Origin: Trichosphaerium sp. ATCC 40318
Lineage: Eukaryota; Discosea; Flabellinia; Trichosidae
Direction: 5' to 3'
Length of the DNA stretch: 64,000 nucleotides
Assembly (NCBI GenBank): GCA_038496445.1
Contig: JALMLS010000064.1
Coordinates: 248,001-312,000 of the forward strand
The position numbers and the translations under genes are program-made. The notes below the pieces were generated by a model. The model searched no databases and had not been told where the DNA came from. It saw only the letters and a list, made by a program, of their open reading frames with translations. Position 1 is the first letter of the stretch. Each line of letters begins with the position of its first letter. Positions 1-11,787 of this stretch are shown piece by piece.

Positions 1-160
1 GAAGAGATGAAGGCAGGTCCTGAGGCTTGGATGACATACCCTAACCCATTGGAAACTGCGTACACTGTAAGCCAAAAATCATTCTTTTTCTCTGAAGAAA
101 GATTTCGAACTAACTTTGTTATAGTCTGGTACTCTTACTCCAGAAGACAAAGCATTGTAC
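1..160 (+). other. Possible upstream exon at the left edge
   Basis: An open frame enters from the left edge and runs to position 66, where a GTAAGC donor follows. A matching acceptor (TATAG) lies at about 126-130. After splicing, the frame continues without interruption into the ATG of the CDC123 gene at 161. So either CDC123 has an N-terminal extension or fusion reaching beyond the window, or this is the 3' end of a neighbouring transcript and the frame match is chance. I favour the ATG at 161, because human CDC123 would lack only a few residues there. Confidence 0.3.
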
Positions 161-1475
161 ATGAATGCACAAATAAGCGTGTGGTATAAACAATTCGCAC
201 AATTTACTTTTGATACAATCTCTTTGGAGTGTCCAAATGATTTCATCAATTGGTTACAAGAAGGTGCATTTTAAACGAATATCATTTTTTTTCGGATTTC
301 TTACTTTGTTTTGATTTAGATCACCTTGAAGAAGACCAAATGGATACAGACGAAAAAGAGGTCCCTGAATTCCCTGATTTCGCTAAAGAAGTAGCAAAAC
401 AAATAGCTGAATTTGGTGGTAAAGTAGTGCCAAAATTGAACTGGAGCGCACCTTCTGTAAGTTTTTTTTTCGAAAATAACCAAGAAAAATAACCAACTAC
501 GAAACCATGAATCCCTTACATATTAACTTATCATTTCAAGGATTCCACAAAGCCTTTAGTATGCACAACACCTGCTGAGGTTTTCGGCTTATTAAAATCA
601 TCAGAGCGTTCTGTACAAGACATAGAATGGTACACTCTTTTTTTTATTATTATTTTATGAAAGTAAACTTTTCTTTTTTTGATTTTATTTTTAACCATTT
701 GTATAGGTTGCTCGCTCTTCACCAAGAAATTCACGAGAACACACCGGTACGTTTATAATTTATACATGCTTGAATATTTTGTGAGGCGTCAGTTCTCGAA
801 CTCGCTTTTTTTTCTGTTTCGCTTTGGTCAGGCACTTTGTTAACTCTTTTTCTTTAGGATAACGGTGAATGTGATATACCTTCAGTTGTATTAAATTTGC
901 GTAAATTTACACCAATCGATAACAACTTTGAGTTCAGATGCTTCGTAACCAATAACAAAATATCAGGTTAGTTTTTTATGACTTTCTATTTTCCTCTTTT
1001 TTTCTTTTTTTTCTGTTGTTTTTGGCAGTTCTTCTGGAATGATTTAATTGATTATTATTTTAGCTCTATGCCAGAGAACCTTGGTTATGGATAAACGTAT
1101 TGTTGACAACAAAAAGACAATCCATGCTGCAATATTCACGTTTTTTAACGACAAAATCATGGGCTCGAAAGTGCCTTACCCTGACTCTCATTGTATCCTC
1201 TGAACATTTTTTGAATTCATTTTTTTAAGTTGATTACATTGACCTCCTTGACTATGATTACAGTCATCCTAGACGTATACGTATGTCCAAAAGAATACAA
1301 GGTTACCATGGTTGATATTGGCGCATTCCATGATGCTGCTGAGGCTTTGTTATTCGATTGGGACCAACTAAATGTCTTGACACCTGAGACACCTGTTGAG
1401 TTCAGGATTATTGAATCTGAGGAGATGCTAAAAGAAATAAAACAACAACAAGAAGAAGAACACGATGATCATTGA
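161..1475 (+). CDS. CDC123: CDC123 / D123 family, eIF2 assembly chaperone
   Basis: CDC123 is a cytosolic ATP-grasp-like factor that helps assemble translation initiation factor eIF2. The gene is split by about six short introns (for example donors at 264, about 460 and 629, and a GTACGT donor near 746). The first exons contain a tryptophan-rich start (ISVWYKQF), then an acidic linker, then the family signature GGKVVPKLNWSAPS. Later exons give a segment like the family's 'CTT..diF.LlKSSd', then NFEFRCFVTNNKISG (family E/FRCFV motif) and VTMVDIGAFHDAAEALLFDW near the end, matching the family's 'V.LIDfnpfg..tD.LLF.W'. The C-terminus is Glu/Asp-rich, as usual. The start at 161 gives nearly the standard length; an in-frame upstream exon is possible. 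Confidence 0.8.
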
Positions 1476-2309
1476 GTAAGCTCAGGCTCAAAAAAAGAAT
1501 AGAAGAGAAGAGAAGAAGAAAGAAAAAGAGCAAAAAAAAAGTACTCAAAAAAACGATTTAAAGAAAAGTAAAAAAAAAAGTTTTTGAACGTTTTTTTCAG
1601 TTTCCAGACTACAAAATCAAAAAAAAACACAAATCATGTACAACTGATATGCCCTTTTAGAAAAAAATAGCACTATTTTTTTTCCACCGCGCATTCACAT
1701 CACATGATTTGGCTTTCTTTTTGAAAATTTTTTTCATCGAAATTTCCTTTTTTTTTCTTGAAATAAGTCAGAAAAAATTCATTATTAATCAGGTTGGTGT
1801 GGCCATCCTTCCTGTAAGAATCACTGTGGTGAACGGGAGAAAAGCTCGGGGCATTTGACTGTGACCCAAAAAAGGCGGGCGAGGCTGTAAGACATATGCG
1901 TTTCAACATCTTTGTTATCCAATTGTTTCACAACAATGGATACTGTCGAACCTCTTTTGTTATCAAACAAACAACATCAGGGAATTCTTCAAAAAAATCA
2001 AGTATTTGAAACAAACTATTCGGGGTTGTAAGGGTGATTGACTATTTATCCAAATAAAAAACCATTACTGTTCCTTTTTTATGGATGATTTTCAAAAAAA
2101 ACTCCTGCCACCAATACGCATTTATAAGGTCTTCTTTGTCTTTATATACAGAGGACTGTTGTGTCCCTTTGCCATCTTTACTTCCATCTTTTATCAAGTG
2201 CTCCAGGGCATAGCAACAATACAAGTATACCAGTGCACTATTGAGTTTTGTTGTTATGAAAGCGGGTTGGCAGATAACTACACAAACAAAACATTTAGAT
2301 TCGTTTGTT
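1476..2309. other. Intergenic, convergent gene ends
   Basis: Lies between the stops of CDC123 (plus) and the FAD oxidoreductase (minus). The sequence is A/T-run rich, with long poly-A and poly-T tracts typical of 3' flanks here. No open frame shows splice structure or family resemblance. No RNA gene seen. Confidence 0.5.
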
Positions 2310-3927
2310 TTAAAGATGCCACACATACGCTTTTATTAGATCAGATTCCTTCATAGTGTTGCTTAGAACCTTTGACATTATCTTACCAGCTTCAAAACCT
2401 TTCGACATGCCTTCACCTTATAGTTGTTGTTACTCCACACTCAAACAACAAAACAAAAACACAACAAAATAATGTTAATACCTGAGAAACCTGCTGCAAT
2501 GTATGTATTCGGTCTATCCGGTACAGGCCCTATAAGCGGTTTCCTGTCTGGCGTGTAACCCTAGACAACACTGAGAACCAAAAAGAAGCATGTCAAGAAT
2601 TGGTATTACCAAGATGCCTGTCCACGTGTACTCTATTGAAACATTGTCAATATCCCAATGATCCTTCAAGAACTTCTTAATCTGAGCACTAAACACGTGT
2701 CAATTGGAGCGTACAAGGGTAAGATTCTAACTGTATTTGAGGGTTAATAGATGCATCATCATGTACATTCTTTTCATGTCCACAACCGAATATTAAACGT
2801 CCGTCATTTCTTTGAATTAGGTAGTGCTCAGGAAAAGACAGGTTGTATTTTATCGAGAGTTTTTTAATAGGACTTGTTGCCACAACATGACCTACACGTG
2901 GGTGTCAGTAAACCTCCCTATTATCAATACAGTACCTCTAGTTGGAATGATGATATTTTTAAACTCAGGGAGCAGACCACAAGTGTATGCATTGATGGCT
3001 ACAAGCACTTTTGATGCGCTTATGGATTTCTTAGCAAGATGTTTACTCATCAAAAACACTTTCACACTGCCATCTTCTTGGTTCTCAATCGAACTTACAC
3101 GTGTACGAGTGCATATGTCTACATTTCTACAATACTTGAGTAAACAGTAATACAAGCAAACCACCAAAAACTCTGTGTACGTTTGCTTCAATGTCTTGCA
3201 CAATGCTTTGACAAATTTGGCAGGGTAAAACTTTGTAACAGAACCTTGTAAAACGCCTACCTATTATATCTCTTTCAATAAACACAACAAGAAATGATAT
3301 CTTACACTGTATTTATCTGTTGCAATACTGTTTTTGAGTTCATTAGGTTCAAGAACAGCAATAGTTTCACCAGGTAATAGCTTGCACTGTTTGGTAGTTT
3401 TAACATATTCTTCTGCATCACTCACATCACAGTCCATGACCCTAATGATATTGAGTATCTCTATGTGACCTAGGTATAGATTACTCTATGCCTCCTTGCA
3501 TTTCAAAATCACATGATATATCCAAGTCAGTAATAGCCTCTAAACATTCAAAAGAACATTAGTTTAATTGGACAAACAGCAAGCAATTGTTTTAACCAAT
3601 ACGTTTTATGCCATCAATATTGGCTTTTTGAAAAGCGTTTATAGATTCACTGTCATTGTTACTATCACTGCTTGAATATACAGGCCACCTACACCCTAAT
3701 ATCAGTTTGCAGTATTGCATTGAGAGATACACACATGTGCCCTCCATTTCTTCCAGTAGCACCTACAATGTTAGTACTTCTTAATTAATAAATAGAAATA
3801 CAATTCTACCTTCAGCTATGTCTCTAGCATCCAGTAATAACACTCTACTGCTAGGAGAATATTTGTTTAACCAATAAGCACACGAAACACCAACCAAACC
3901 TCCGCCTTTAGCCTCAATTAATACCAT
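2310..3927 (-). CDS. FAD-dependent oxidoreductase (DAO family)
   Basis: A D-amino-acid-oxidase-fold flavoenzyme that probably oxidises an amine or amino-acid substrate; the substrate cannot be read from sequence. Starting at 3927, the protein opens with a beta strand and the dinucleotide motif GGGLVGVSCAYWLN, then RVLLLDARDIAEG, then after an intron GATGRNGGHMC, the DAO-family 'GaTGRNgG' loop. Middle exons carry KVLVAINAYTCGLLPEF and IIPTRGTVL. Later exons carry LIQRNDGRLIFGCG, a TWTGIL segment and YTPDRKPLIGPVPDRPN, followed by YIAAGFSGEGMSKGFEAGK, the C-terminal FAD-binding element. The stop is TAA at 2310-2312. About seven introns break the gene. No targeting signal is obvious, though a C-terminal VWHL could be checked as a non-canonical peroxisomal tail. 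Confidence 0.8.
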
Positions 3928-4765
3928 GCGAGTTAAACCACTAACCGATAATACAAATATCGTAGGTTGAGGATATTGATACAGTTTCGCTTGGCGAAGC
4001 TAGCGTTGGATCATGTAGCCAGTATGACCGAGTAGGAGTTGTAACTGGGTACATTGCCAAACTATGCGCAGTATGCTTAAGAAACAAGGTCGTTAAGTGA
4101 AGCTTTCTACGATAAATCGCCGAATAAAAAGAGTTTGATTTTATGGCAATCCATTGCCTCCAAAGCTGATCCTAATCTCGAGAAATATAAAACGCGCTTA
4201 TACCAAGGCAAAGAGCACCAAGATTCAAGACTATCAGTTAGATATTGCAACTGTAACCGCCATGTCTTTTGCAAGACGATTTTGTAGGCGTAGCGCTGAG
4301 TAGTACGAGTGGATTTAGGTAAACCAAGTTCTTCAGTCAGAGAAGTTGGTTTAGTTAACTGTACAGCATACTCTTACGCATACATTAAACCAGTACTGCG
4401 CTTACGCACTAGTGGCACTTCCTATCATTTTTTATCGGCTGCAGACAGTTAGCACGAAATAAAATACACCTGAAATACGCCAACACACAGTTTCATGGAG
4501 TTTTCACGTAGTTTTACACAATGCATTGTTTTTGTGAGCTCGTCCAACCAACTACACTTGGTTGTTAACGAAAAGATATCGTAATAGAAGAATAAAATAC
4601 ATACAACAACACGTAAACATTCTTATTTCGTCAAAGGCAAAAACTCGGTTATTTCGACAAAATTCAAAATAACGTAATTTCTTACAAACAAACTCACTCA
4701 CCTCCACAAAGACGTGCAGGTATTACCAAATTACTCTACGCTATTAAGATACAATCTACAACAAC
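3928..4765. other. Intergenic, divergent promoters
   Basis: Separates the divergent DAO oxidoreductase and BTG genes. It contains an imperfect hairpin at about 4321-4354 (arms beginning AAACCAAGTTCT and ending GTTGGTTT) and a 12-bp palindrome ACAATGCATTGT near 4518. I see no coding exon or RNA gene. Confidence 0.4.
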
Positions 4766-5814
4766 ATGAAACAAGAACTAGAAGCTGCAGTGTGCTACTT
4801 GAGCAAACGGCTGAGTTATGCAAACGTGCCAGAAGAGCAGTTGAAGCTGTTTCGGAGCGTGCTGCTAGACACACTCAAAGCTAGGTTTTCTAACCACTGG
4901 TACAAAAACAAACCTACCAAGGGAAACGGCTACAGGTAAGCGATTCGTAAAAGATCCTTTTCCACCAAAACGGTTTTATCACTCAACCTGCATTGTTTTT
5001 TTTTACTCTAAAATACTCTCTTGCGCACGTATAAACTCCTCCAACCAAAGTGGAATTGTGCCGGAGCTTTTTTTCTATCAGCTTTTTCGAAGTATCACTC
5101 GCTCTGCACTAACGCTACGGCGCTAAAAAACCCTCTAAGAATTCTTTTTTCCTTCACCTCAAAACACGCCCAAAACCAAACAAAACCTTGCACATACGCT
5201 CCAACACACTAAATAAACAACTTCTAACTGTATATTTTAGATCGATGATGTACGTTGGTTGTAATGTAGATCCAGTGTTGCGCATAGCAGCTCAAAAATC
5301 ATTCATCAGTGGTATAAAAAACAAGCTGGTATGAACATCTAAAAAAAAAAAAACGAACCACTCTGTAAACTAACCGTAACTTTTTTCATAATAGGGTAAA
5401 GACAATTTTATCTTATGGATAGACCCAGGCAGTGTCACTGTAAAGTACCTAAGCGGTGAATACCGCCATCAAGTCCATACATTATTTCAAGAGCATATTT
5501 CTTCTACAAAACCGTCAACCGCTTGGTCGCCTGAGATGCCTCTAAGTGGATCTACACCAACGCCCTATTGCACACCAGTTAAAGCAAAAAGTGTATCATC
5601 AGTATCATCAAAACTATACTCCAGTAGCAGTCCAACTAAAAACTTGAGCGTAAAAAGCACACCATTTGTACCTTCTTCGCCGTTGAAGGCGAAAAAGTAT
5701 ACAAGCAATATTACAACATATACTAAGACTACGTGTGCACCTACAAACGATTTCTTAGGTAGACCACAAACCTCACAATTTAACTCTGTACAAAACAAAA
5801 TTGTAAATTATTAA
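4766..5814 (+). CDS. BTG/Tob family anti-proliferative protein
   Basis: BTG/Tob proteins bind the CAF1/POP2 deadenylase of the CCR4-NOT complex and promote mRNA deadenylation and slower growth. Three exons: 4766-4935, 5241-5328 and 5395-5814. Exon 1 encodes the helical start (MKQELEAAVCYLSKRLSY) and ends in box A, HWYKNKPTKGNGYR (family HWyp.kP.kGsgyR). Exon 2 gives CNVDPVLRIAAQKS. Exon 3 gives box B, FILWIDPGSVTVKYLSG (family vWiDP..Vsyr.G). After the domain comes a Ser/Thr/Pro/Lys-rich disordered tail of about 110 residues, as in Tob rather than BTG1; no PAM2 motif is evident. Intron 1 is long for this window (305 nt) but shows no clear embedded gene. Confidence 0.85.
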
Positions 5815-5991
5815 AACTTCTCTAAACTACTTTCTTTTTGTTTTTCATGTGTTATTTATGCGCTTAGGGTTATAATAAATTACAATCATTTATTTACAAG
5901 CAGTTTCGAGAGAGAAAAAAAAACGGCAAAATTTTGTGCTGCAGTTTTTGGGTTTTTTTGTTTGTAAAATGCATCGAGGAACGCTTAGAAA

Positions 5992-7048
5992 TCATTTTGT
6001 GTTTGTCCATAGCTCGCCTAACGGCTCATTCTTAAAATCCGCTAGTTTCTTATTAACAACATCGTTTATATCACCACGAACAGCCTAATGACGCATGAAT
6101 AAACGTTCGCAGACGCAGACACAAACGATTTTAAGTTGAAAAAAACCGAAAAAAACAAAAAAGAAATAAACCCTTCATAAAAGTCTAAAAATGGGTATAA
6201 AACAAAAACATACTTCCAATGATTTTGAGGCATCGAGTACTACCCATTCAGGTGTCTGTAATTTCTCTTTGAAAATACCCAAAACAGTACGTTGTATGCT
6301 TTCTTTTTCGTAACGCTCGTCACCATATCCACCACGCTTAGCAGCATCTTCAACAGACATGTTCAAGAAAATAACCTGGATGTGTGTCAAAAAGTGGCAA
6401 AAAAAAAACGAAATAAAAGTTTGAAGCTTGAACTCTAAAACTTTCGGCGTATCGCTTGCTACCCGAAACAAATAAAGCCTTATTGCGTTTATACATGCAT
6501 TGCCATGTAACAAAAGGGAATAAAGGTAAAATAGCGTACCAAGTCCGGTTTAGGAAGACCCTTATCTGGTCCTTTACACCATTCGACATCCAATCCTTTA
6601 GCAGCCGAAAACGCCGCACCAGAGTATGCGTAACGGTCACAGATAATATGAGTACCAGCGCTTAGAGTGTCTATCAAGGATTTGCTATAAAAGAAAATGT
6701 CAATTGACACTTGAAATGATCACTTTTGGGAACATTGCCACGAGCATTTTTCTTCGCTTTTCGTACCTTTGTTCCCATCTATTAGCAGAAAAAAGTAGGT
6801 GGATTGCTTTGTCGTCAAGATTAATGCCATTGGTCAAGTAAGCATTTATCATTTTACCAGTTTGAGTTGTACGGTCTTAAATACTGTTAAACAATCACTT
6901 CCTTGTCTAACGAACCTGGAAAGCATTGTAATTTCGCCTTTAGACCACGTTTAATCAAAGATTCCACCAGAGCCTTTGTTTGCGTTGATTTTCCGGATCT
7001 ATCACCGCCTTCGAATACTATAAACAATCCACGCTTTGTCTCGCTCAT
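5992..7048 (-). CDS. DTYMK: Thymidylate kinase (dTMP kinase)
   Basis: Phosphorylates dTMP to dTDP with ATP, the last committed step to dTTP. The start at 7048 gives [20 protein letters not shown], with the P-loop GGDRSGKST near residue 15. Following exons give [20 protein letters not shown] and [10 protein letters not shown], then [20 protein letters not shown] (the DRY dTMP-binding motif), then KPDLV and [20 protein letters not shown] (LID region). The last exon ends KNEPLGELW before a TGA at 5992-5994, matching the family C-terminus. Five introns; several donors are GTACGA or GTACGC. It shares a 33-bp divergent promoter with the CDP-diacylglycerol synthase gene. Confidence 0.9.
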
Positions 7049-7081
7049 ATTTGTTGTTCCCGCGTGTAACGTATAAAATTT
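7049..7081. promoter_or_regulatory. Minimal bidirectional promoter region
   Basis: Only 33 bp separate the thymidylate kinase start (minus, 7048) from the first in-frame ATG-type start of the CDP-diacylglycerol synthase frame (plus, 7082). If the synthase starts at the later ATG at 7136, the gap is 87 bp. Either way the two genes must share promoter sequence or overlap in their 5' transcribed regions. Confidence 0.45.
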
Positions 7082-8507
7082 TTGATTTCAGTCACTACGC
7101 GTCAAGTCATAATTTTATTTGTACGTTTTCTGGACATGTGGTGGCTTCTTTTCCCTGCTTGTCTCGGATTCGTTATATACCGAGCAGTGACGCTCGTCAA
7201 CCTGCCCACAATCGAAATATCACCAAACTCAAAAAGAACGTCATCAGAACATATGTGGCGCCTCATAACAGCCGCATTCTACGTTCCCTTCGTTCCAACC
7301 TTGGCTGCTAATCAACCAGCGTATTTCAGTGTATTTATTGCTACAATGTCAGGATTGGCTACTGTAGAGTACATATACATTGTCAACAGGAAAAGGGAAA
7401 AGACAGACACAAAGACACCTCAAAAAGCAGTCACCTACACGCCGTTGCTCGCAACTGAAGTAATTCTTGTGATAGCGAACATAATCGTGACGGGTATCGG
7501 GCATGTTGGGGACGTTGCAATTTTCAATTTAGTAACGGCATTGGCGTACATTTTCACGCTCATACTCTTCTTGCGGTGGGATAAACACATTGATACTGGC
7601 GATTTTACTGGAGCTTTCACGCACCTTTGTAAATTCGCCATGTCAACCCTCTGGATTGCTTGGGTACGCGCTTTGCATAGCCTGTGATTAAAAATAACGC
7701 GTTCTAGGGATTGGGCCATTGTAATTTGATGCTCAGCCTACCACATGGTGGCAGACTTGCAGCGTTAGCAATTCTGACTTGTACGTCTACGCGTCACATT
7801 TTTTTTAGTTTTACTCCAAAACTGACACCTAAAAAAGCGTGGATTGGTGATGGTGCTGCGTATTACGCCGGAAAGTACGTTTAGAATTCCAAAAAAATAC
7901 CCATTCAGAGCCAAAAAAGATTGACATGTTTAAAAGGAAGCTTGGAAAGCATAAATTCGCTCCACGTGTGAGTCCTGGCAAATCATGGGAAGGTACAGTA
8001 ATGTAAACGTAGACATTTATCTCATCTTCTTTTTTTTTCATTCAACAGGCGTTTCTGCTCTTGCTATTGTAAGTATGTCATTTGTGTGTATCATGTATGC
8101 AATCCAATCCAATAATATAGGTACTGATGACTTGATAAAAGAATGTCATTTATTTTTTTTTGCTGACTTTTTTTTCCTTTTTTTCAATAGTTGATTGCAT
8201 GCCTCCAATAGGACTTAAATATTATCTTATCATTGGAGCTATAACTGCATTCTTCGGTATTTATGGTGACTTGTTTGAAAGTTTCATCAAGCGAACTGGT
8301 ACGCACAACTAACATTTTGTCTGAAAACTTTTTTTTTGTATGTCTTGCACCATTTGATGGCTGACATATTGACTGACAGGTGGCGTAAAAGATTCAGGTA
8401 TTTATTTCCCTGGACATGGCGGTGTCATGGATCGATTTGACGGATTTTTCTTCCTTGCACCTATAGTTTACTATTATTTGCGTTTTTTTGGTCCTTCTCT
8501 TGCCTGA
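7082..8507 (+). CDS. CDP-diacylglycerol synthase (phosphatidate cytidylyltransferase)
   Basis: An integral ER or mitochondrial membrane enzyme that makes CDP-diacylglycerol from phosphatidate and CTP for phosphatidylinositol and cardiolipin synthesis. Exon 1 encodes several hydrophobic helices. Splicing at GTGATT then joins [20 protein letters not shown] to [12 protein letters not shown] and on to [19 protein letters not shown], the family 'D..AY..G...GKhklaPriSPgKTweG' block. Later exons give [21 protein letters not shown] and the signature [14 protein letters not shown]. The stop is TGA at 8505-8507. Layout resembles bacterial-type CdsA (7-8 TM helices) more than long animal CDS1/2. Most of the five or six donors are GTAC. 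The start could be 7082 or 7136. Confidence 0.85.
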
Positions 8508-8734
8508 GAGACAACTTGAGCTACTAAACACAATGTACAGTGTTTTGTGTTTTGTATTATTAAATATTGAACCGCCTTGCAACCTCTAGTAAACGGCGTC
8601 TTTCGATTTGAAAAATCTGTTTTTTTGTTGGCTTTTTTCTACCGTAAACTAATGTTGACCAACATCAGTTTAGGTGGTTGACACACTATAATACCTACAT
8701 AGGGTCGAAATAGCTTATCAATAAGCTCACAGTG

Positions 8735-10441
8735 ATGCCGTACAGAAATCTCTTTGATTGTTCGCATTTTGACTGTTTAATAGCTCGCGCTCTGGTTCGC
8801 CGTCCGTATCAGGTTCTCGTAGTAGATCAAACAGTAGATCTTCGCGCTCTTACACAAGCTCCAGGTTCATTCTACATACGTCTTTACATCGTCACTAACG
8901 TGTAGTAGGTCTCGCTCTGGTTCTCGCTCTTCTTCATACAGCTCACGCAGTAGAAGTTCTTCGCCTCGTAGACGCTCACGCAGTCTAAGTGGTTCGCGTA
9001 GGAGGCGTCGTGGGCGCTCTCGATCCCGGTACGAATTTTATTACATTATTATATGCTATTACGCTCTGACGCTATTCAAATAGACGCAGAACTAAGTCTC
9101 CAAGGTATTATCAAATATTTTAAAAAACGCAATGCACATAATGCCAAAAAAACTTTGCATTACTGTACGTTAAATTGCTAAATTAACCACTAGACCACGA
9201 AGTAAAACACCAGTATCAAAAACACTACACGTTGAAGGATTGACACCAAACGTCAAAGAGGGACATTTGAAGGAAATATTCGAAACGTTTGGAGCAATAA
9301 AAGAAGTTAAATTACCCACAAACAAGTACGTCAAGCAAATCCAAACTATTTTGACGAATCACGCGTCGGTTTTTTTGTTTTTTGTAAATCTTTTTTGTAC
9401 ACCAACTTGACGTGAACACTATAATTGCGCAGCATATATGCATTATTACTTCCTTCTTGTCATCGCGAACACGTCACTGCCATTTTTTTATATGGAGAGC
9501 TTAGGTGTCACATGTGACATATTTTTAATTATTTCCCCTCGTTAAAGTACAGTTGTAACTGCCGCTCCACTAGGCTCGGTAGTTACAATGTATATTCGTT
9601 GTGTTTTGGAATTTTAACACATAATTTACTTATTCTTTCTAGACGTACAAAGATATCAACATGTCACGCTTACGTTGAGTTTAATGATCGAGAAGAGGCA
9701 GAAAAGGCTTTAGATTATATGAACGGTGGACAACTAGATGGAAACAAGTTGAAATGCGCTTTCACGCTCATCACCAAAACACTCACAAATAGACCGAATG
9801 ATAGTAGAGATGATAGAGGACCTAGACGTTGTACGTACTTTTTTATTAGCATTCTAGAAACTGGTTTGGAGAATTTTGTGTTGCGGAATTCTGTTACTTT
9901 TGCGGAATTTTTTTTTCTGTTTACGCGACGAAGAAAAGTAAACCGCTTTTTCTCACTTCGATTAATTGGTACACTAGATCCGCCTCGCCCAGCGCGCTAT
10001 GACGGCGGCCGATTCCGTGGTGGTCAATTCCGAGGTGGACAGCGACGCTATGACCGGAATGATCGATACAATGATAGAGCACGTAACTACCGCCGTTCTC
10101 CACCACGTCGCGGTCGTAACCGAGATAGAACACCACCGTACGTTTTTATTAATGCTTTTCCATTTTCTTCATTTATGGTATAATTCTCCGTTGAATAGCT
10201 TCTGCGGCCCTACTATCAGTAGTGGGATTGTTTGCGCTTTGTTTTATTTTCGCGTAAAGCAAGGTCTTCATTTCTTAACTTCGTTGTTTCCCCGCTCATG
10301 TACCATATTAGGCGCGGCCGTAAAAGGTCCCGCTCCAGTTCTGGATCACGCTCTCGTAGTCCAAAAAGGAGACGTAATCGCTCAGCTTCGTCAAGTCCTT
10401 CAAAATCGTCTAAACGCGAAACTAGTGTACCACAAAAATAA
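8735..10441 (+). CDS. RNPS1: RNPS1-like SR/RRM splicing factor
   Basis: RNPS1 is an RNA-binding subunit of the ASAP and exon-junction complexes acting in nuclear splicing and mRNA surveillance. The inferred start lies on a 5-nt exon, ATGCC at 8735-8739, followed by a GTACAG intron; only this splice opens the RS frame. Exons 2-4 encode an N-terminal RS domain (many SRS and RRRS units). Next comes an RRM: KTLHVEGLTPNVKEGHLKEI, then HAYVEFNDREEAEKALDYMN and GGQLDG. The MNGGQLDG segment matches the RNPS1-specific 'MDGGQIDG'. After the RRM come an RGG-type box (RFRGGQFRGGQRR) and a C-terminal SR tail ending TSVPQK. Intron 9325-9643 is about 320 nt and is the longest in the gene. Confidence 0.8.
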
Positions 10442-10586
10442 AAGAAAGAGAAAGTTTTTTAAACCTCATTGTCGGCGTAGTTTATTTTTGCGCATTGTTT
10501 TCTTAGTTCCTTTTTTGTAACATAGTGACTTAACACGGAGAAATAGAAAAGTGCACAGAATCTTTACTTTCACTAGTATACCAACA

Positions 10587-11302
10587 ATGCAACTCTTCCT
10601 CATTGCTCTTTTCGTCTGCGTAGCAGCTGCTCAAATTAACCCAATCCCACCAGCTATTCTTTCAACTTCCTTCAACTTTACCGGTACCGGTAGTGTTGCT
10701 GGACAAAGCACCTCCATTGTTGGTAGTGTTATGTACTTGAACGCTGGTGGCGCTGATACATACTTTTACAAGACTACATTCACTGTATCTTTGAAAGGAA
10801 ACGAGTTCACAACCTCAACTTTGCTTGACGCAGAAGGATCTGAGGTAACATTTGCTTATTCCTTTCTATTTCTCCACTACTATACACACTGGCGCCTAAA
10901 CTAAACCTCTACCTAGGTCACCAAGTACTCTACTCAACCAGCTATCAACCAATGCACCAAATCTATTGTTGCCCCTGGTGATTGCGTATGGTCTCATGTA
11001 CGTACATAGAACAGCAAAAAACATAACGCTATTTGCAACTGACAAATCTTGTTTAGAACGGAAACGTATGGTCCCAAACCTGTACTGTACCTGGTTCTAC
11101 AACCAACTCAAAGGTTACTGTTAACGGAAATGATATTGTAAGCATCCAAACTGAGACTGCTGGTGCTTTCAGCACTTCTATCCTTCTCAAGGTTACCGCT
11201 CAAGGACCAACCCCTGTTGAGGCTGACTTCGCCCCACCAGCTAACTGTGGTTCCGCTCTCGCTTCCATTCACGATTTGCTTGTCAGCGCCATTTCCCAAT
11301 AG
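10587..11302 (+). CDS. Secreted protein of unknown function
   Basis: Three exons (10587-10844, about 10917-10997, about 11056-11302). The start at 10587 gives a classic signal peptide (MQLFLIALFVCVAAA with likely cleavage after AAA-Q). The mature part, about 180 residues, is rich in Thr/Ser/Val and looks beta-rich, with a few cysteines in its central part (NQCTKS, GDCVWS, TCTVPGS) and one near the end (ANCGSAL). No transmembrane segment follows, so it is probably extracellular or vacuolar. An AATAAA signal lies about 30 nt after the stop. I do not recognise the family. Confidence 0.7.
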
Positions 11303-11713
11303 ATCATGTAGACATAATGAAAGTTGTTACAATAAAATGACTTTTGACTTAACTTGTTGCCACAGTAAATCTCAGTTCAAGCACCTGCGCGGTTGGTAAC
11401 TGTAGTTATCAACGTGGTGTGCGCACTGGTAGATAACAAACACCGTGTTTGAGGATACAATATTAAAAGCTGTATTTCCGCAATATTGCGCGTGTGTGCG
11501 TAGAGGATAGCGGTAATTGAAAAAGTATTTGGCGGTTTTTTCGCTTTTTGGCAAAACGATTGTATCTAAGGTACGTACAGGCTTTATTCATACGAAATTG
11601 AGCGAGTATATCGTTAACTACGTAATACAATGCAAAGCAGGAGCTGCTTGATGTAGAGCGGGTAATTAGTACATAATTTTTTTGTACCGTAGCTGATACT
11701 AACATCAACGATT
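11303..11713. other. Intergenic
   Basis: Holds the 3' flank of the secreted-protein gene (AATAAA near 11332) and the 5' flank of tRNA-Val. No supported coding exon or repeat seen. Confidence 0.4.
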
Positions 11714-11787
11714 AGTTCCGTGGTGTAGTTGGTTATCACATCTGCTTAACACGCAGAAGGTCTCCGGTTCGAACCCGGACGGAACTA
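11714..11787 (+). tRNA. tRNA-Val (anticodon AAC)
   Basis: A complete 74-nt cloverleaf. Acceptor arms AGTTCCG and CGGAACT pair fully. The D arm is GTGTAGTTGGTTATCAC, the anticodon stem TCTGC/GCAGA, and the loop TTAACAC holds AAC. The T arm TCCGG-TTCGAAC-CCGGA is perfect, and the discriminator is A. It has no intron. The first acceptor pair is A-U rather than the usual G-C. A T-run at about 11793-11798 is the likely Pol III terminator. Confidence 0.95.

Noticed and set aside
5021-5212. Open frame inside intron 1 of the BTG gene
   Set aside because: Lies wholly within an intron bounded by good splice sites and shows no family resemblance.
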